64,000 nucleotides of DNA from Campylorhamphus procurvoides (Eukaryota > Chordata > Aves > Passeriformes > Dendrocolaptidae). The first letter of the stretch is position 1; every line of letters begins with the position of its first letter. Where the stretch lies: positions 1,108,274 through 1,172,273 of the forward strand of contig WBMV01003161.1 in the NCBI GenBank assembly GCA_013396655.1, written 5' to 3'. The position numbers were made by a program, and so were the translations under genes. The notes under the pieces were generated by a model that searched no databases, was not told the DNA's origin, and saw only the letters and a program-made list of their open reading frames with translations. Shown piece after piece: positions 25,666 to 37,300 of this stretch.

Positions 25666-28600
25666 TAACAAAAGACAAGTGTCTGTGGTGAGCAGCACTA
25701 CTCAGATTTGAAAATGTTATGTAAGACATTACTATAATCTCCAAGAATTTCAGATTTAAGGGATAAGAGCTTGTCCAACATGGTTCTTTTTCAATCAAAC
25801 TAGATGGAAAGACTAATCTCTTTTGAAAAGATTCAGCTCTCACTCCTGCTTTTCGCCATGTTTCCATGGGCTTGTTTTTGGATAAATGCAATTCCATCTC
25901 ACTGAAGCATTTAAGGAGCTCTAAAAGCATTCATTTGGAACTAGAGAACAAGAACTCATGTGACAATGCTTTACAATGCAACATATGCACACAAGGAGTG
26001 GATAACTGTACAGGCTTCTCTGCAACCTTAGGGAGGAGACAGAACTTAGAGAAGGGAAAGGAAATGGGAAGGGGAAAGTGGAGGAACTGACTGAAGATGG
26101 CACAGGTTACTCCCACACAAATCCTGACACCACACTGTGCACATGAACCTTCCTAACTCTACTACCTCTAATATGCAAATTTGAAGGTAAGAGTTGCAGG
26201 ATATCATAGTACCTTCCACTGCAGAGATTTGAACTATGTTTGAACTATGTTCAAGCATAACTGTTCGGGCAGTACCTAAGGATGTCATACATTAAACCCT
26301 ATTTACAACCTGCTTTTCAGCTGAATTTGCACTACAATCCTCATTCTTCACAGGAAAAAAAAAGAAAAAAAATCAGTTATACTCTACAGACTGGGAATCA
26401 GGCACACACCATGAATAGTCCTCGAAATTAGATAATGTTCTATTCACTGCTACTTTAAATATTACTACATATTTAAAAAGTTAAGTAGAGGTACAGACCA
26501 GACTAACAGTGGTGAGCTTACCTAGAAAGGGTCTTTATTAGTGAAGAGCTAATACCATAAATCTGTTGCACATCCAAGTGTGATCAAAACTTTAAGCTCA
26601 AGAGAGTAAGTGTTCTTCTTCCTACAGGTGGATTGAACAGGTGCAAACATGCACAGAAACTTCCTGTAATTTAATCCATGGCATTAAAAAAAATAAATCT
26701 TTATGTAGTTAAATTTTTGCTGCTTGGGTATTTTTTGCAACACAAACTGAAGTATCACAGCTATAAAGACATGTAGAGTTCTCCACAAGTTTGAAGAAAG
26801 CAGCTTTTACACTGCACTTTTTCCCTTGGAGGTGTCTATTTCCAGCAAACCAAAAAAGCTACATCACCAAATAATTGTGTGAGCAAAGGCAGCTCCTCAG
26901 AGTTCATCTAATACCAAAATGCAGAGGTCTTACTATTATCACATACACACACAGGTATGGTTTTATTCAAGGGGGAAATCAGCTGACACCATTAGGAGCA
27001 GAAAAGCAGAGCCTTCTCTCCAGCAAGTTCATTTTGTCTCTGAGTTTTGATAACACCAGATGTTTTCTAATGCTGTACAAACAGAAGTTGTTAAAATTTA
27101 TTGCCGTGAAAATCAGATACCTTTGTAGAATACTTATTAATATGCAAAGGCACAAGATTCAACTTGTCTCTAAACATCACATTAGAGTCAAACTTCTACT
27201 GGGAAATTGAAATATGTCAATTAGATTGAATTCTAGCATTAAATTAGAGATGAACACAAAAATTATGGTCACTCCTAGACATCTTATTTAGAAACAAAAA
27301 AGGGTCAGAATAAAAAACAGTATTTCACAGTAATTGCCTAGATTTACTTTTGGAATTTAAATACTGAGGCAAAGTACCTCAGAATTTTACTGATTAAGAC
27401 TTTCCAATAAAACTGACTTAAGACCCATGACTTCCAGAAAGGACAAGAAAACCTAGAGCTATACAGGAGATGATCTGTCCAGGTGAAAGGCTTATCAGTA
27501 ATTCTTTTTTTTTCTTACATCCTTAAGTATGAGAGACAGGCATCAGACAAGGGGGAAACCTTGTCCACTTTCAGTAATTACCATTTAATTACCATACCTT
27601 GGGATCAGTTCCTATGTTTGCTGAAAGACACCTCATTGGCATAAAACAACTGTCCACCTCTCCATTCCAAAAAACAGTACTAAAAATAAAAATAGCAAGC
27701 CTCTGGTAAGTCATAATTCCTCTATTTCTCCTACAATAGGTTTCACATTACACCCTCAAAGCTATGAGTATATATAAACTTCAAAGTAATTCCTCTGTAC
27801 ATCAGAGACACAAAAACACCAGTAGCCCAACATTGACTCACTGCCCTGTGGACTCAACAACTACCAGTCCAAAATGGCTTTGCATTGTGCTAAACAGCTA
27901 ATATTTTGAGCAGCTTGCACAGAGTGAACATAGGTAAGGACGTGGTTGAGGTAAATTTTTAACCAAGCCCCTAAAAGTGAACAATTCTGATGAGGAAATT
28001 CAAGTTGTTTCAGGTAAACAAACACTCAAAAGCTCTGTCATCTGATGGCATGGAGGTACAATTATCATGTCCCTTTTGCCATGCAAGGTTCCAGTGTAAG
28101 CCAACAAAGTTTGTGTCCCTGCAGTGAAATACAGAAAAGGTCACCTTTAGTGAATTAAATTAAATGCACAATGAATCAGGCAGCAAAGCTGCACAGCCTC
28201 TGCAACAGCTTTAACTGTCCCTTGTATATAACAGTGAAGGGGGAGAGAGGGAGGCAATCTACACACTCAGTAGTTCAGCACAATCTCATGCTATTCATCC
28301 ACAAAAAAATCCCACCTTTCCAACCTTCAGGTTTTTTCTGACATCTACAGATGTCTTTAGAATTTCAAACTAGATGCACATTTTCCAGTAATTTCACTAA
28401 TACCCAGTTCCTGGAAGTACTACAATAATACTATCATGTCACCCCATTAGAGAGGCTCCCATGTTGAAATCCTCCAGAAAGTCTTCAGACTTTTCACCAA
28501 AGGGCTTTAGTGTTATCCAGCAGCATTTCTAATTCTCGTACAAACACGGTCTAGACAGCAGACACATCCTAAACTACAGCATTCCTTTGAAACAGTCAGT

Positions 28601-30750
28601 GTGAGACAAATACAAAGCTCTTCTGCATCACTATAAATAAAACTCCCATGTATTCTGTTGCTAAGAGTCTTGATGTTTTAAATCTCTTTACCTATTATTA
28701 AAACCTTTATATTTCTTATCTAACTTTAATAGCTTTTACATCGAAAAATAACTAAGTTATTCCATAGCTGCCAAGAAACAAAGCATATATCTGTTTTGCC
28801 TTAAAAAGCAAGCAGCTGGGAAGACATCTTTTTGAAGAGAACACACAACTCCAAGGTGTGCTGCTCCTGTTGGCACAACCAACCCGCTATTTCAGTCTCC
28901 AATTTCTATGCATCATTCAGGACCATTTTGATTTGAGGCTATTAGCCTTCTAAAGACACCAAAGACATTTCCACATGACTGTAGGAGTCACTGTGTCTCA
29001 GGGAAACAGCCCTTCCTGGAATTCTGGACATGCCAAGAAATCAGAGTTACTCCTACTGCTGCTTGCTGACAGCTCTTATTATCAGTTCTGCCATTAACTT
29101 CGACTGAAATCCAATTCTGGCCAGCTCCTTGACAAGACACTTAAGACAACCAAATACTTACAAAAACTTTTCTTGTACTTTTAGCATTCAGGCAATTTGG
29201 GTTCCTACTGCTGCTTTGTAATTTGTTGGTTTAATTTTCTACTGAGTTCAAACAAAAGATTCCTCCTTGAAATTTTCATGCAGATACTACAGTTGCCAGG
29301 ACATTTTGCATAAATAGTTCAAATTCATCAAACTCATATTACATTGGTTTGGATTTTTTAGAGGCATGCTGAACCATAGATTGGCTAAGAATTTTGCTGA
29401 CACACTAACAACCTTTACTATCCATCTATACAAATGCACTTGAAAAAAGTGCCTTTCATTTGCAGTTTTCAGGATTTCAAAGACTAACACAGCATAGTGA
29501 ACATCCATGAATAAATCCCCTAGAGAATTTGAGAATTCTGGAACTCTCCAAATGTCCCAGTCCCACTGGGATGGTGGTTGTTCCTTGCAGGAGCACAGGT
29601 CCCCTCTTTGGTGAAGATAATGTAAATTAAGGAGATAAAGGAACAGAGTTATCACCATCTGTCTCTCAGATGGGAACAAAGACTGAAAGGTAAGATTTTT
29701 CTAAGTAATGTGCATCTAAATTGCTTCTGCACTGCAAGTCAGTCAAAGTGAAAAAAAATTCTCAAAATGCTGGTCAAAAGCAAAATGATTTTACCAGTGT
29801 CAAGCAGGAAGTCAGTAAGGAGCAGGAGTCAGAAACTGAGCTCATATTTGCTGAACTTCAATCGATTATTTTCACTCCAACCTTTCCTTTAGTCTTCAGC
29901 AGCCCAGGGATATTTGCAGCTCCAGGATTATTTTAAAGACTAGAAATAATGTTGATTTTCAAATAACTGTCTGTCACATTCAATTAGAGAACTGTATTCT
30001 GGAATCCAGATTAGACTAAGCCAAATAAATATCTCTGCATTTGAGTTAAAACCTTTTTGGAAAAACTTCATCAGAATTATAACAAGGGCAGAGGGGAATG
30101 AACCACCACCCTACAAACCTTCCATTACCAGTACTGCCAAGGGGCAAGATACACTATCCAAGCAACCTTTGTTTAACTTTCAGCTGTACTTTTGGTCTCC
30201 TAAACAACTTCCATTCATTCCTCTCTCACAAAAAAACCCCACACAAACAAACAAACAAAAAAAACCAATCAACTAGCAACTGAACAGTAGTTTCAAAGTG
30301 ATTTAAGTATGAAAGATAGACTTTGGCAAGAGAAAGACTAGGACTGATCATGTCCCTCAAACTGCTCAGGGAGATTGTCTGAATATGGCAAAGGACAGTC
30401 CAGTCTGAAGGGTAAAATCTGTAGAATGGAATCAGATCTCTGAACAAATGCTATTTGAAAGAAACAATTAGGGACTGGCACATGTCCCAAATCAATAAAT
30501 GTAGGTAACTCTCAAACAGTACTATGGTCACAGAAAAGAATCTAAAATGCAAATAATTCAACACTGAGCATAGTTTTTATGTGATATGGGTTTAGAAATT
30601 CTACACACAGAATGCCCTGGGATGCATTTTAATCTACTATCACTCCTTCAGTAAACTTCATAATCAAAGGTGCTCTTCTACTTTTGAGCAAAAACAAACA
30701 AACAAACCACAAACCACTTCATCTTGGCAGATAAACAGAGATGCCAATTT
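25666..30750. other. Gene-free unique sequence
   Basis: AT-rich, non-coding. It holds an exact 11-base tandem duplication at 26228-26249 (TTTGAACTATG twice), a purine-rich run at about 26049-26087, and AAAC repeats at 30244-30262 and 30690-30706. The longest open run (29287-29679, minus, 130 codons) has no recognisable domain and starts and ends without splice context. A 20-base + strand segment at 29671-29690 also has splice-like ends, which shows how often such signals occur by chance here. Confidence 0.55.
26228..26249 (+). repeat. 11-base perfect tandem duplication
   Basis: TTTGAACTATG is repeated twice without interruption. It is a recent small slippage or repair duplication of no evident function. 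Confidence 0.9.
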
Positions 30751-31001
30751 CTGCTCAGGGACGGGCTGGGCATCGCTCAGTGGCGAGCAATTGTCCTGTG
30801 TATATTTTGTTTTCCTGGGGTTTTAATCCTTATTCTCCCTCCTTTTCATCACTATTATTGTAGCTGTTATGATCATCAACATTATTTGTTTGCTTCAATT
30901 ATTGAATCACTTTTATCTCAGCCCATGAGTTTTGTGTTTTCTCCCTGACTCTCCTCCCCACTGGGGGGAAGGGAGTTCCCAGCTGGGGTAAAACCACGAC
31001 A
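30751..31001 (+). mobile_element. Endogenous retrovirus LTR remnant (songbird type)
   Basis: This matches, from memory, the 3' half of an LTR that is common in songbird genomes. Landmarks in order are 'gggctgggcatcgctcagtgg' at about 30764-30783, 'gagcaattg' near 30785, a T-rich centre, 'ttatctcagcccatgagtttt' at 30913-30933, 'ctctcctccccactgggggg' at 30949-30967, and the end 'taaaaccacgaca' at 30989-31001. No internal retroviral gene is present, so it is a solo LTR or fragment. The central 'attaaactgttcttatctcaac' region of the family is changed here, indicating age. The upstream boundary is unclear and the ERV class is not determined. This element is the main sequence clue that the host is a passerine bird. 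Confidence 0.72.
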
Positions 31002-31354
31002 GGTATTAAGAAACAAAAATGTTATTTTTAACCCTCATTTTAAACAGCTTCACCTAAATTGTACCATAAAAAAGTCAGCATTTAAGTAAAAGTTTGTTGA
31101 AGGCTAAGAACTCTCCTGTGGGGAAAACAAGGCTTATTATAAACCGATTTCCATTATATTAAAAGTATACTGTTCCCTGATGTAAAGTACATCATCCATT
31201 GCCTCTTGAGCAGTAAGTAAAATGTCTGAATCAGGAAAAAATTTTACAAATCCACAGGAAAATTCTAAAACAAAAAAGATCGTGATTTATATCTCTATCT
31301 GTATTTCTTCTTCCCCTTGGCTATTGATAAATATATTTTTTGATGCCCCAGGAG
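31002..31354. other. Spacer between LTR and CR1
   Basis: About 350 bases of AT-rich sequence between two retroelements. No gene or repeat family was recognised. Confidence 0.5.
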
Positions 31355-31412
31355 AATACTGAACTCCTTGCATGCACTCCTTCTCTGGGCAACATATTCC
31401 AGCACCTCATTG
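31355..31412 (-). repeat. CR1 LINE segment, inverted arm
   Basis: On the minus strand this reads as the CR1 stretch that begins with the dimly preserved 'gaggcactggaacaggttgcccagagaag' and continues into the 'tggatgc' region. On the + strand it appears as TTCTCTGGGCAACATATTCC at 31381-31400, followed by 'agcacctca'. It lies head to head with a sense CR1 piece that starts a few bases later and covers the same part of the element. The arrangement resembles the 5' inversions left by twin priming during LINE insertion. Confidence 0.6.
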
Positions 31413-31415
31413 CTG

Positions 31416-31583
31416 GAGACACTGCCACAGGTTTCTCAGAAAAGTTGTGGATGCCCCGTCCCTGGAACGCTGGATGAGGCTTTGAGCAACCTGGTCTAAT
31501 GGAAGGTGCCCCTGCCCATGGCAGAGGGTTGGAATGAGATGGTCTTTAAGGTCCCTTCCAACACAAACCATTCTGGGATTCTG
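31416..31583 (+). repeat. CR1 LINE 3' end
   Basis: A clear CR1 tail on the + strand. It runs through 'gttgtggatgccccgtccctgg' (31444-31465), 'gaggctttgagcaacctggtctaatggaagg' (31476-31506), 'cctgcccatggcagagggttgga' and ends in 'ctttaaggtcccttccaacacaaaccattctgggattctg' at about 31544-31583. The last octamer region is the usual CR1 3' terminus. The copy is truncated and non-coding. Divergence is moderate, so it is younger than the piece at 2.5 kb. Confidence 0.92.
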
Positions 31584-33320
31584 TTTCTACACCTCATGTC
31601 ACAAAGACACACTCTCAAGGCAGTGAGGATGAACACAAAGGAGGAGGAAATGTGTCACCTTGTTCCAGGGTGACCAAACCCAGTGACAACCCAGTGTGTT
31701 GTCCCGCTGGGTGAGCACTCCAACAGCAAAACCTCTTCAGGTAACACTGAATAAGCTGTTAATTCATTCAACCTACTTTTCTTCCACCAGTGCTTTTAAG
31801 TTGTCCAAGGGCTACTTGGTGGTTTAATGACTATTTTTTTAATATGAACCACTCAAGCAACAATGGTTGCCAAGGCAGCACTGGTTTATCAATATGCCAC
31901 CTCAATATATTAACACACAACTTTTTTTGCCCAATTTTGTGAGATTATAGGCAAATCCTTGAGGAGAGCTGAAAGCAATCAAACCACTAGAAGCAATCAA
32001 GACCTAGAGTGATAAGTACAAAATGGAACCGAAAAAGTTGTTCCCTCAAACTGGTCACCGTGCCCAGATGGGAAGAGCTGCAAGACCCTCCACTGTGAAC
32101 CTGCAAACAAAGAGGGCAGATAAGGATGGTTCAGTCATCACTGCCAGCAGCAGCACGTTGCTATTGCAAATGACAAAACAAAAAGGTTTAAGCCAAAGGG
32201 AAATACTCAAACATTTATGTGAATATTTCATTTTATAAAGCACTTTCATTCCCAGCACTTCATTCTATCTGTACCTTCAAAAAATAAAATTTTAAAAAAA
32301 AATCACTACTTTTCATTTAATTTTATACTTCAGTAAATTACTATTCTAAAACACCTATTACCACATATTAAAAGATACTGAAACAGCTGAATTTGGCCTT
32401 CACATCAGAGTTACAAGCAACATGAAGCACAACCAGGAACTCAGTTCCATTTTCAATTTTCCAGTTTGGATTCCAGTGTTATGTTTAATCAAGTTGCCTT
32501 TAAAGAGTCAACTGTATTGAACAGAATTAAGCAAGACCAACAGTAAGGTCAGGATGACAGAACTACTTCTATGAACCAGCTCTGTCTTCACATCCAGTTC
32601 TTAAGAGAGTGAGAACACGAGACCACTTCGCATTTGCAATAACCAATACACTCTGTACTGTGAAGCAAGATTTTTTATTCCAAAAGGCGCATTTCAAGCC
32701 ATTCCGTATTGCATTCCCTCCTAAAATTATACCTTATATTTGGCACAAAAGTTTCTTCCTTTTCCCTTATAAATCTGACCCTATAGAGCCTTAAAAAAAG
32801 AGAACAAGTATCAAAAGAGATTCTTTCTTTGTGTCATCCTTGCTGAGCTTCTTACTAGTGTAACTTTAAAATGCAATTTAAATACAGGAGACTTCAGTAG
32901 AAATTTTAAGGACACAAGGTAGAAATTCCTACAAATTATGAACATCATTAGCAACTTGTTCGGCATAATTCTTTTAAGCAGGGTTAAAGGAGCTAAATGG
33001 ATCATGTAAATATAAACTAAGAAAGATGCTTATTCTTGATTTCATACAAGGTATTTGTAACAAATGAGATACACTTGCTACCCATGGATCATTAAACACA
33101 TGAAATAATTTATATTAACCAAGTTGTACATTCCAAAGAACTTTAACACCTGCCAATATAATTTCTTAAACCACAAGCCACATAATGTATTATTGTTTTT
33201 TTTGGCTTAGTAGAGAATCTGCTATGCCAGAGAGGTCAAGCCCTCTGGTAAAATGAGACAGATTGCAGTATGTACTTAACTGCTTCTCTGGTTCCAAATA
33301 AATAAATAAACAGTTTATCA
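31584..33320. other. Gene-free unique sequence
   Basis: No gene or repeat was recognised. Short open runs at 32023-32238 and 32055-32258 overlap on opposite strands and have no family resemblance. Confidence 0.5.
33296..33311 (+). repeat. (AAAT)n microsatellite
   Basis: Four contiguous AAAT-type units. It is a short simple repeat with no other content. Confidence 0.85.
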
Positions 33321-33353
33321 TTGGTTTGGGTTGGATTTATTTCGCTTTTGTTT

Positions 33354-33388
33354 GGGGGGAAGCAGGGGGAGGAGTGGGTGATTGGGGG
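33354..33388 (+). other. Predicted G-quadruplex motif
   Basis: Four runs of at least three G (33354-33359, 33365-33369, 33376-33378, 33384-33388) are separated by loops of 5, 6 and 5 bases, which satisfies the usual G3+N1-7 rule. It sits in a wider GT-rich patch (about 33322-33392) and a looser G-run patch follows at 33724-33755. Whether the fold forms or matters is unknown. Confidence 0.6.
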
Positions 33389-33392
33389 TGTG

Positions 33393-34218
33393 TGAAGGTA
33401 TTTTTCAGAAAGCAACTCCAAGACTTGCAACATATTCTAGAAAGTGCCTTCAAATGGCAAGACTGATTCATGTCAGAAGGTACAGCACATTTAGTAAGCT
33501 CAAGTTTCAGGAAAATATATAGTCTTGTCAAAGACCCTGTAGCCAAAACACCTACCAGAATTGTAAGTTATAATTCTAGATACATTTGTTTATGCAGTGA
33601 TAGAACATGTAACTGATAAAAAGTCTCATATTTACAGATTTAGAACCTTGAATTGCTTTCACAGTTGTATATTTTTCTTTTCTGCTGTTGGATTAAAATG
33701 ACTTCCTAAAGCTAACCACAACTGGGGTTTTGTTTAGGGGTTATTTTCGTTGGGGTTTGGTTGTCACTGTTCTTTAAAGTGATCCCTCTAAGTGCGTGCT
33801 AAAGAAGAAGGTCACAGAACAGCAGCCCCAGCTCAAGGTAGGTCAACAAAAAAAGCTCAGTGCAGATTGGCTTCCAGCCTCTTCAAAGCCCCCCAGAACA
33901 CAGCAAAGCCTCACAGAGCTCTGATCACAGACATCACATTGTCTCACACACACCCTTCCAAAATGGAGGCAGCTAAAGTGAGCTACAAACAAAAAACTGA
34001 GAAAAGAGACAATCTAATTTGTATTCAGATAAATACTTGGAACATTAAACCCCACTTTTGTTCGAGATATTCATCTGTTACTGCAGATCCACCCCAGAAC
34101 ATTAAATATTGTACCAGCACATCCAGAGCCCTGCAGTGCAGGTGGAACCAGAACAATCAGTTTATGCAGGCCATTGGTACCAATTTTGGCTTCTTAACCT
34201 ACTCAGACACCTTTTCTT
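33393..34218. other. Gene-free unique sequence
   Basis: A 183-codon + strand open run begins at 33792 and extends through the poly-A tract to 34343, but its first half has no recognisable domain and the second half is low-complexity lysine, asparagine and glutamine from A/C-rich DNA. It is treated as chance. Confidence 0.55.
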
Positions 34219-34219
34219 T

Positions 34220-34315
34220 AAAAAAAAAAAAAAAAAAGAAAAAACAAACCAAAAACCAAAACAACCACAAACCAACCCAACAGCATTACAAAAGTAATAG
34301 CAAAAGCAAATCTTA
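34220..34315 (+). repeat. Poly-A and A/C-rich low-complexity tract
   Basis: Eighteen consecutive A at 34220-34237 are followed by about 75 bases of almost pure A and C with repeated CAAAC and ACCAA words. It could be the tail of an old retroposed copy, but no body was recognised upstream. It produces a spurious long open run. Confidence 0.85.
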
Positions 34316-37300
34316 CTATTTCTGTAAAACCATATCAGAATAAGAATTAGTACAAGTGTGGGAAAGGAACTTTATATATTTACATGCTAAGTGCAAATTT
34401 CCAAGTACACTGAGATTTCATTTGAGCAACAACAAAATCTAAAATGAAGGCAGGAAGCTCAGATTTATTTTGAGCAAATTTATCAAAATGTTTGCAGCAC
34501 CACATGAAATATTCTGTTTGCACTTAGCTGCCAATTCTGCAAGCACTTACACACTTGCTTGTCTTTAGATACCAAGTAGTTCCCTTGGGATAAGTCCATA
34601 AATTCTGTACTACCAGCATCTGACGAGTACCCTTTCCACCCTTATCCCTTTGCCTGTCACCATAAATTACTCTCCTCTCTCCACTGGCCTAACTGCAAGA
34701 TTAACTTTGAAGTCTGTTTGAACATTTTTTTAAAAATATAAAGGAGGGGAAAGAAAACATCTCCCTTATGTTGTACGCTACATATATAAGATGGAAAGAA
34801 ATAGAAACAACACATTTAAAGAAATTGGAATTATTTTTTTTTTTTTAGAATCAGGAATGGCATGTTGTGCTTTGAAAAGACAAATTATCCCAGGGCCAAA
34901 ATAGGATTTCAATATGACTGTGCACTAATGAGTTCATTTACATATGTCTTAGAAAATTGCATGTACCATAACTTCAAGTAAAATTTAGTCCCAATAGAAT
35001 TTCACAAAAACAATTAATTTTCTTTTCTCAAAATAAATAATTAGCATATTCTATCACCAGTAATTCATTCCCTGCACAAAGAACCTATAAAATGTAGAAT
35101 AGCGTTTTGAGTCTTATGGGTTTTAATCACATTATAACAGATCAAAGTATTTCCTGCCAATCAAAAGGAAGCATATTAACATCAGTGATTTGATTTAAGT
35201 CTGGAGAAGTTTCATCTCCACTTCAGACCAACAACTTCAGCAATCACTGAAGAGACATGCTTTGCTCTTTACTGCTGCTCTTCAGAGGAAAAAGAACAAC
35301 CAAAGCAACAAAGCACATTCTGAACAAGTCCAAGCATCACTGGGGGGGTGGGGTGGAGGGCAATGTCCCAATGCACTGGAGATCACTGAGCTTTACCTCC
35401 TTACCAGAACTTTATATCACCATAGCAAATCCTCTCTTTACTGCCAGAACTCCAGCCCAAGTCACAAATTCTGACCTTCTCAGGCATGCAAAATTTTGTA
35501 TCATGCCTAATGTCTGATTATATAAAACTGGGACATGCTGCAAATCTGGGAGAAGTGACCTCACACACCACAGTTTATAAGCAGTTTCTCTAACTAGACA
35601 AAAACTCTTTTACAAAGCAAGCATTGACTCATTATAAAAACCTCTTAGACTTCAAGCCTGGTCTTAGAATATGTTCCTTGCCTTCTAACAAAAACCAAAT
35701 CCAAGATATTAAAGTATGTCAGCAACCTGTGTGTCTCTAGTCATGCACAGCTCCCTTTATGGTCCCTAGAGGCAGCAGAGCCACCAGAGGTGCTCCAAGT
35801 CACACTCTGCATCAGCTTTTCCCTCCTCTCAATATGAAGGGACAATTAGTCAACACCCCAAGGCTAAATATTGTGCCTAGAAAGAAGCAGAAGTATTCAA
35901 ATCTGAACCAAAAGATGTGGCATGGTAGATGACAGTACCAAAGCAGCCATATAGCAAAGTAAGAACAATGCTAGGATAAATGTGATTTCTGACTTTTACC
36001 AAGACCCTGTAAGCACAAAAGCTTGTTTTCCCTTTGCTGATACCTTTCTTCTTTGAGCCAGAGGTACAAGGAGAAGCAGCAAGGAACACAAGATACTCAT
36101 TAAACAAACATTCCTAAAAAATTACAGTGTGTACAGGGATACACCCAGCTCTGTTAAAGAAAAAACCCAGCAAAACAAATTTACTTCAGTAAAGGCAAAT
36201 TTATTTTATCTCCTCTCTTCAAAAGGCCTTAGAAAATGGCATTGTTTAAACAGCTTATCATAAAACTCAGACAATGTCCCCTGCCATAACGAAATTACAG
36301 ATTGGTTTACAAAAACATTAAGTGTAGAACTATAAAAGTTTACCATTTTGCATTTAATGAAATGCTCCAACTCCAGTCTTGCCAAGATTTATGTACACAC
36401 TCCACCTGATGCAGGTGAGGCATTGCACTGTGAGGGCTGTTCTGCGAGGCAGTAACAGCTGGTACAAACCAGCATTAATTTGAAGTACATAGTTCCTATA
36501 GTAGTTAGAAAAGGTTTTCATTTGTGTTTAACATCACTTTTAGCCACAAAACACATTCTTATTAAAGTAACTCCCACATCAAGATGCATGTGCTGCCAAA
36601 GCACAGGAACAGCACCTTTTTGGCTCCTTTTTACCGTCAGATTTTCTGTTGCTGATAGACAGTTCTGATACTCCAACTATAAACAGAAATAGGAGTCAGA
36701 TGTTCCTCAGCCCTGATTTTCATTATTTAGTTCTAAATCCATGCTTTTTTGTCTTCACATCTCAGAGCACTCCATTAAAGCACTTGCTGGAAGTGTGCAA
36801 TAGAAAAGGGAAAACACAGACACACAAAAAGAGAAACAAACCTCTTGTAACAACTTCATTTTTTTTCTTAAGTCAGCTGGTAACATGTTCTGCCTCCTAT
36901 ATTATAGATGTCTGTAAAACATTATGCTCAAAGCAAGTCAGTGAAAAAAAATCTTCTAAACATTTTTGCCCTTGATAAATTATGATCTTCAACAGCTGTT
37001 TGAGCAGTCACACCTTCAGCTTTGCATTATGCCCTGAAGTTATAGTATGAACTAGGCTATTTTCCTAGTTATTCTTATAAAGACAAAAGAAAGTCAGTTT
37101 TCCCACAGAATTTTCCCATTGTCAAGACCTCTTTTTAGTAGATCTTTATAATTCCTGTCACAAAATCATTTCTGAGTCACTAGACAGAACTAACTACAAC
37201 AAATGTGAATATTAATAAAACAAATCCATTTATTATATGTGAGAATTTTGAAGGGAAGAATTCTTATGCCACTGACACACTGCAGGCAGGGGTTAGAAAC

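Noticed and set aside
29287..29679. 130-codon minus-strand open run
   Set aside because: No domain or retroelement motif could be identified; no convincing splice site on the minus strand at either end.
29671..29690. 20-base plus-strand segment between CTCTCAG and AAG/GTAAGA
   Set aside because: Too short and without other support; kept as an illustration of chance splice-site pairs.
33792..34343. 183-codon plus-strand open run, the longest in the window
   Set aside because: About a third of it is translated poly-A and A/C-rich low-complexity DNA, and the remainder shows no domain, family resemblance or splice context.
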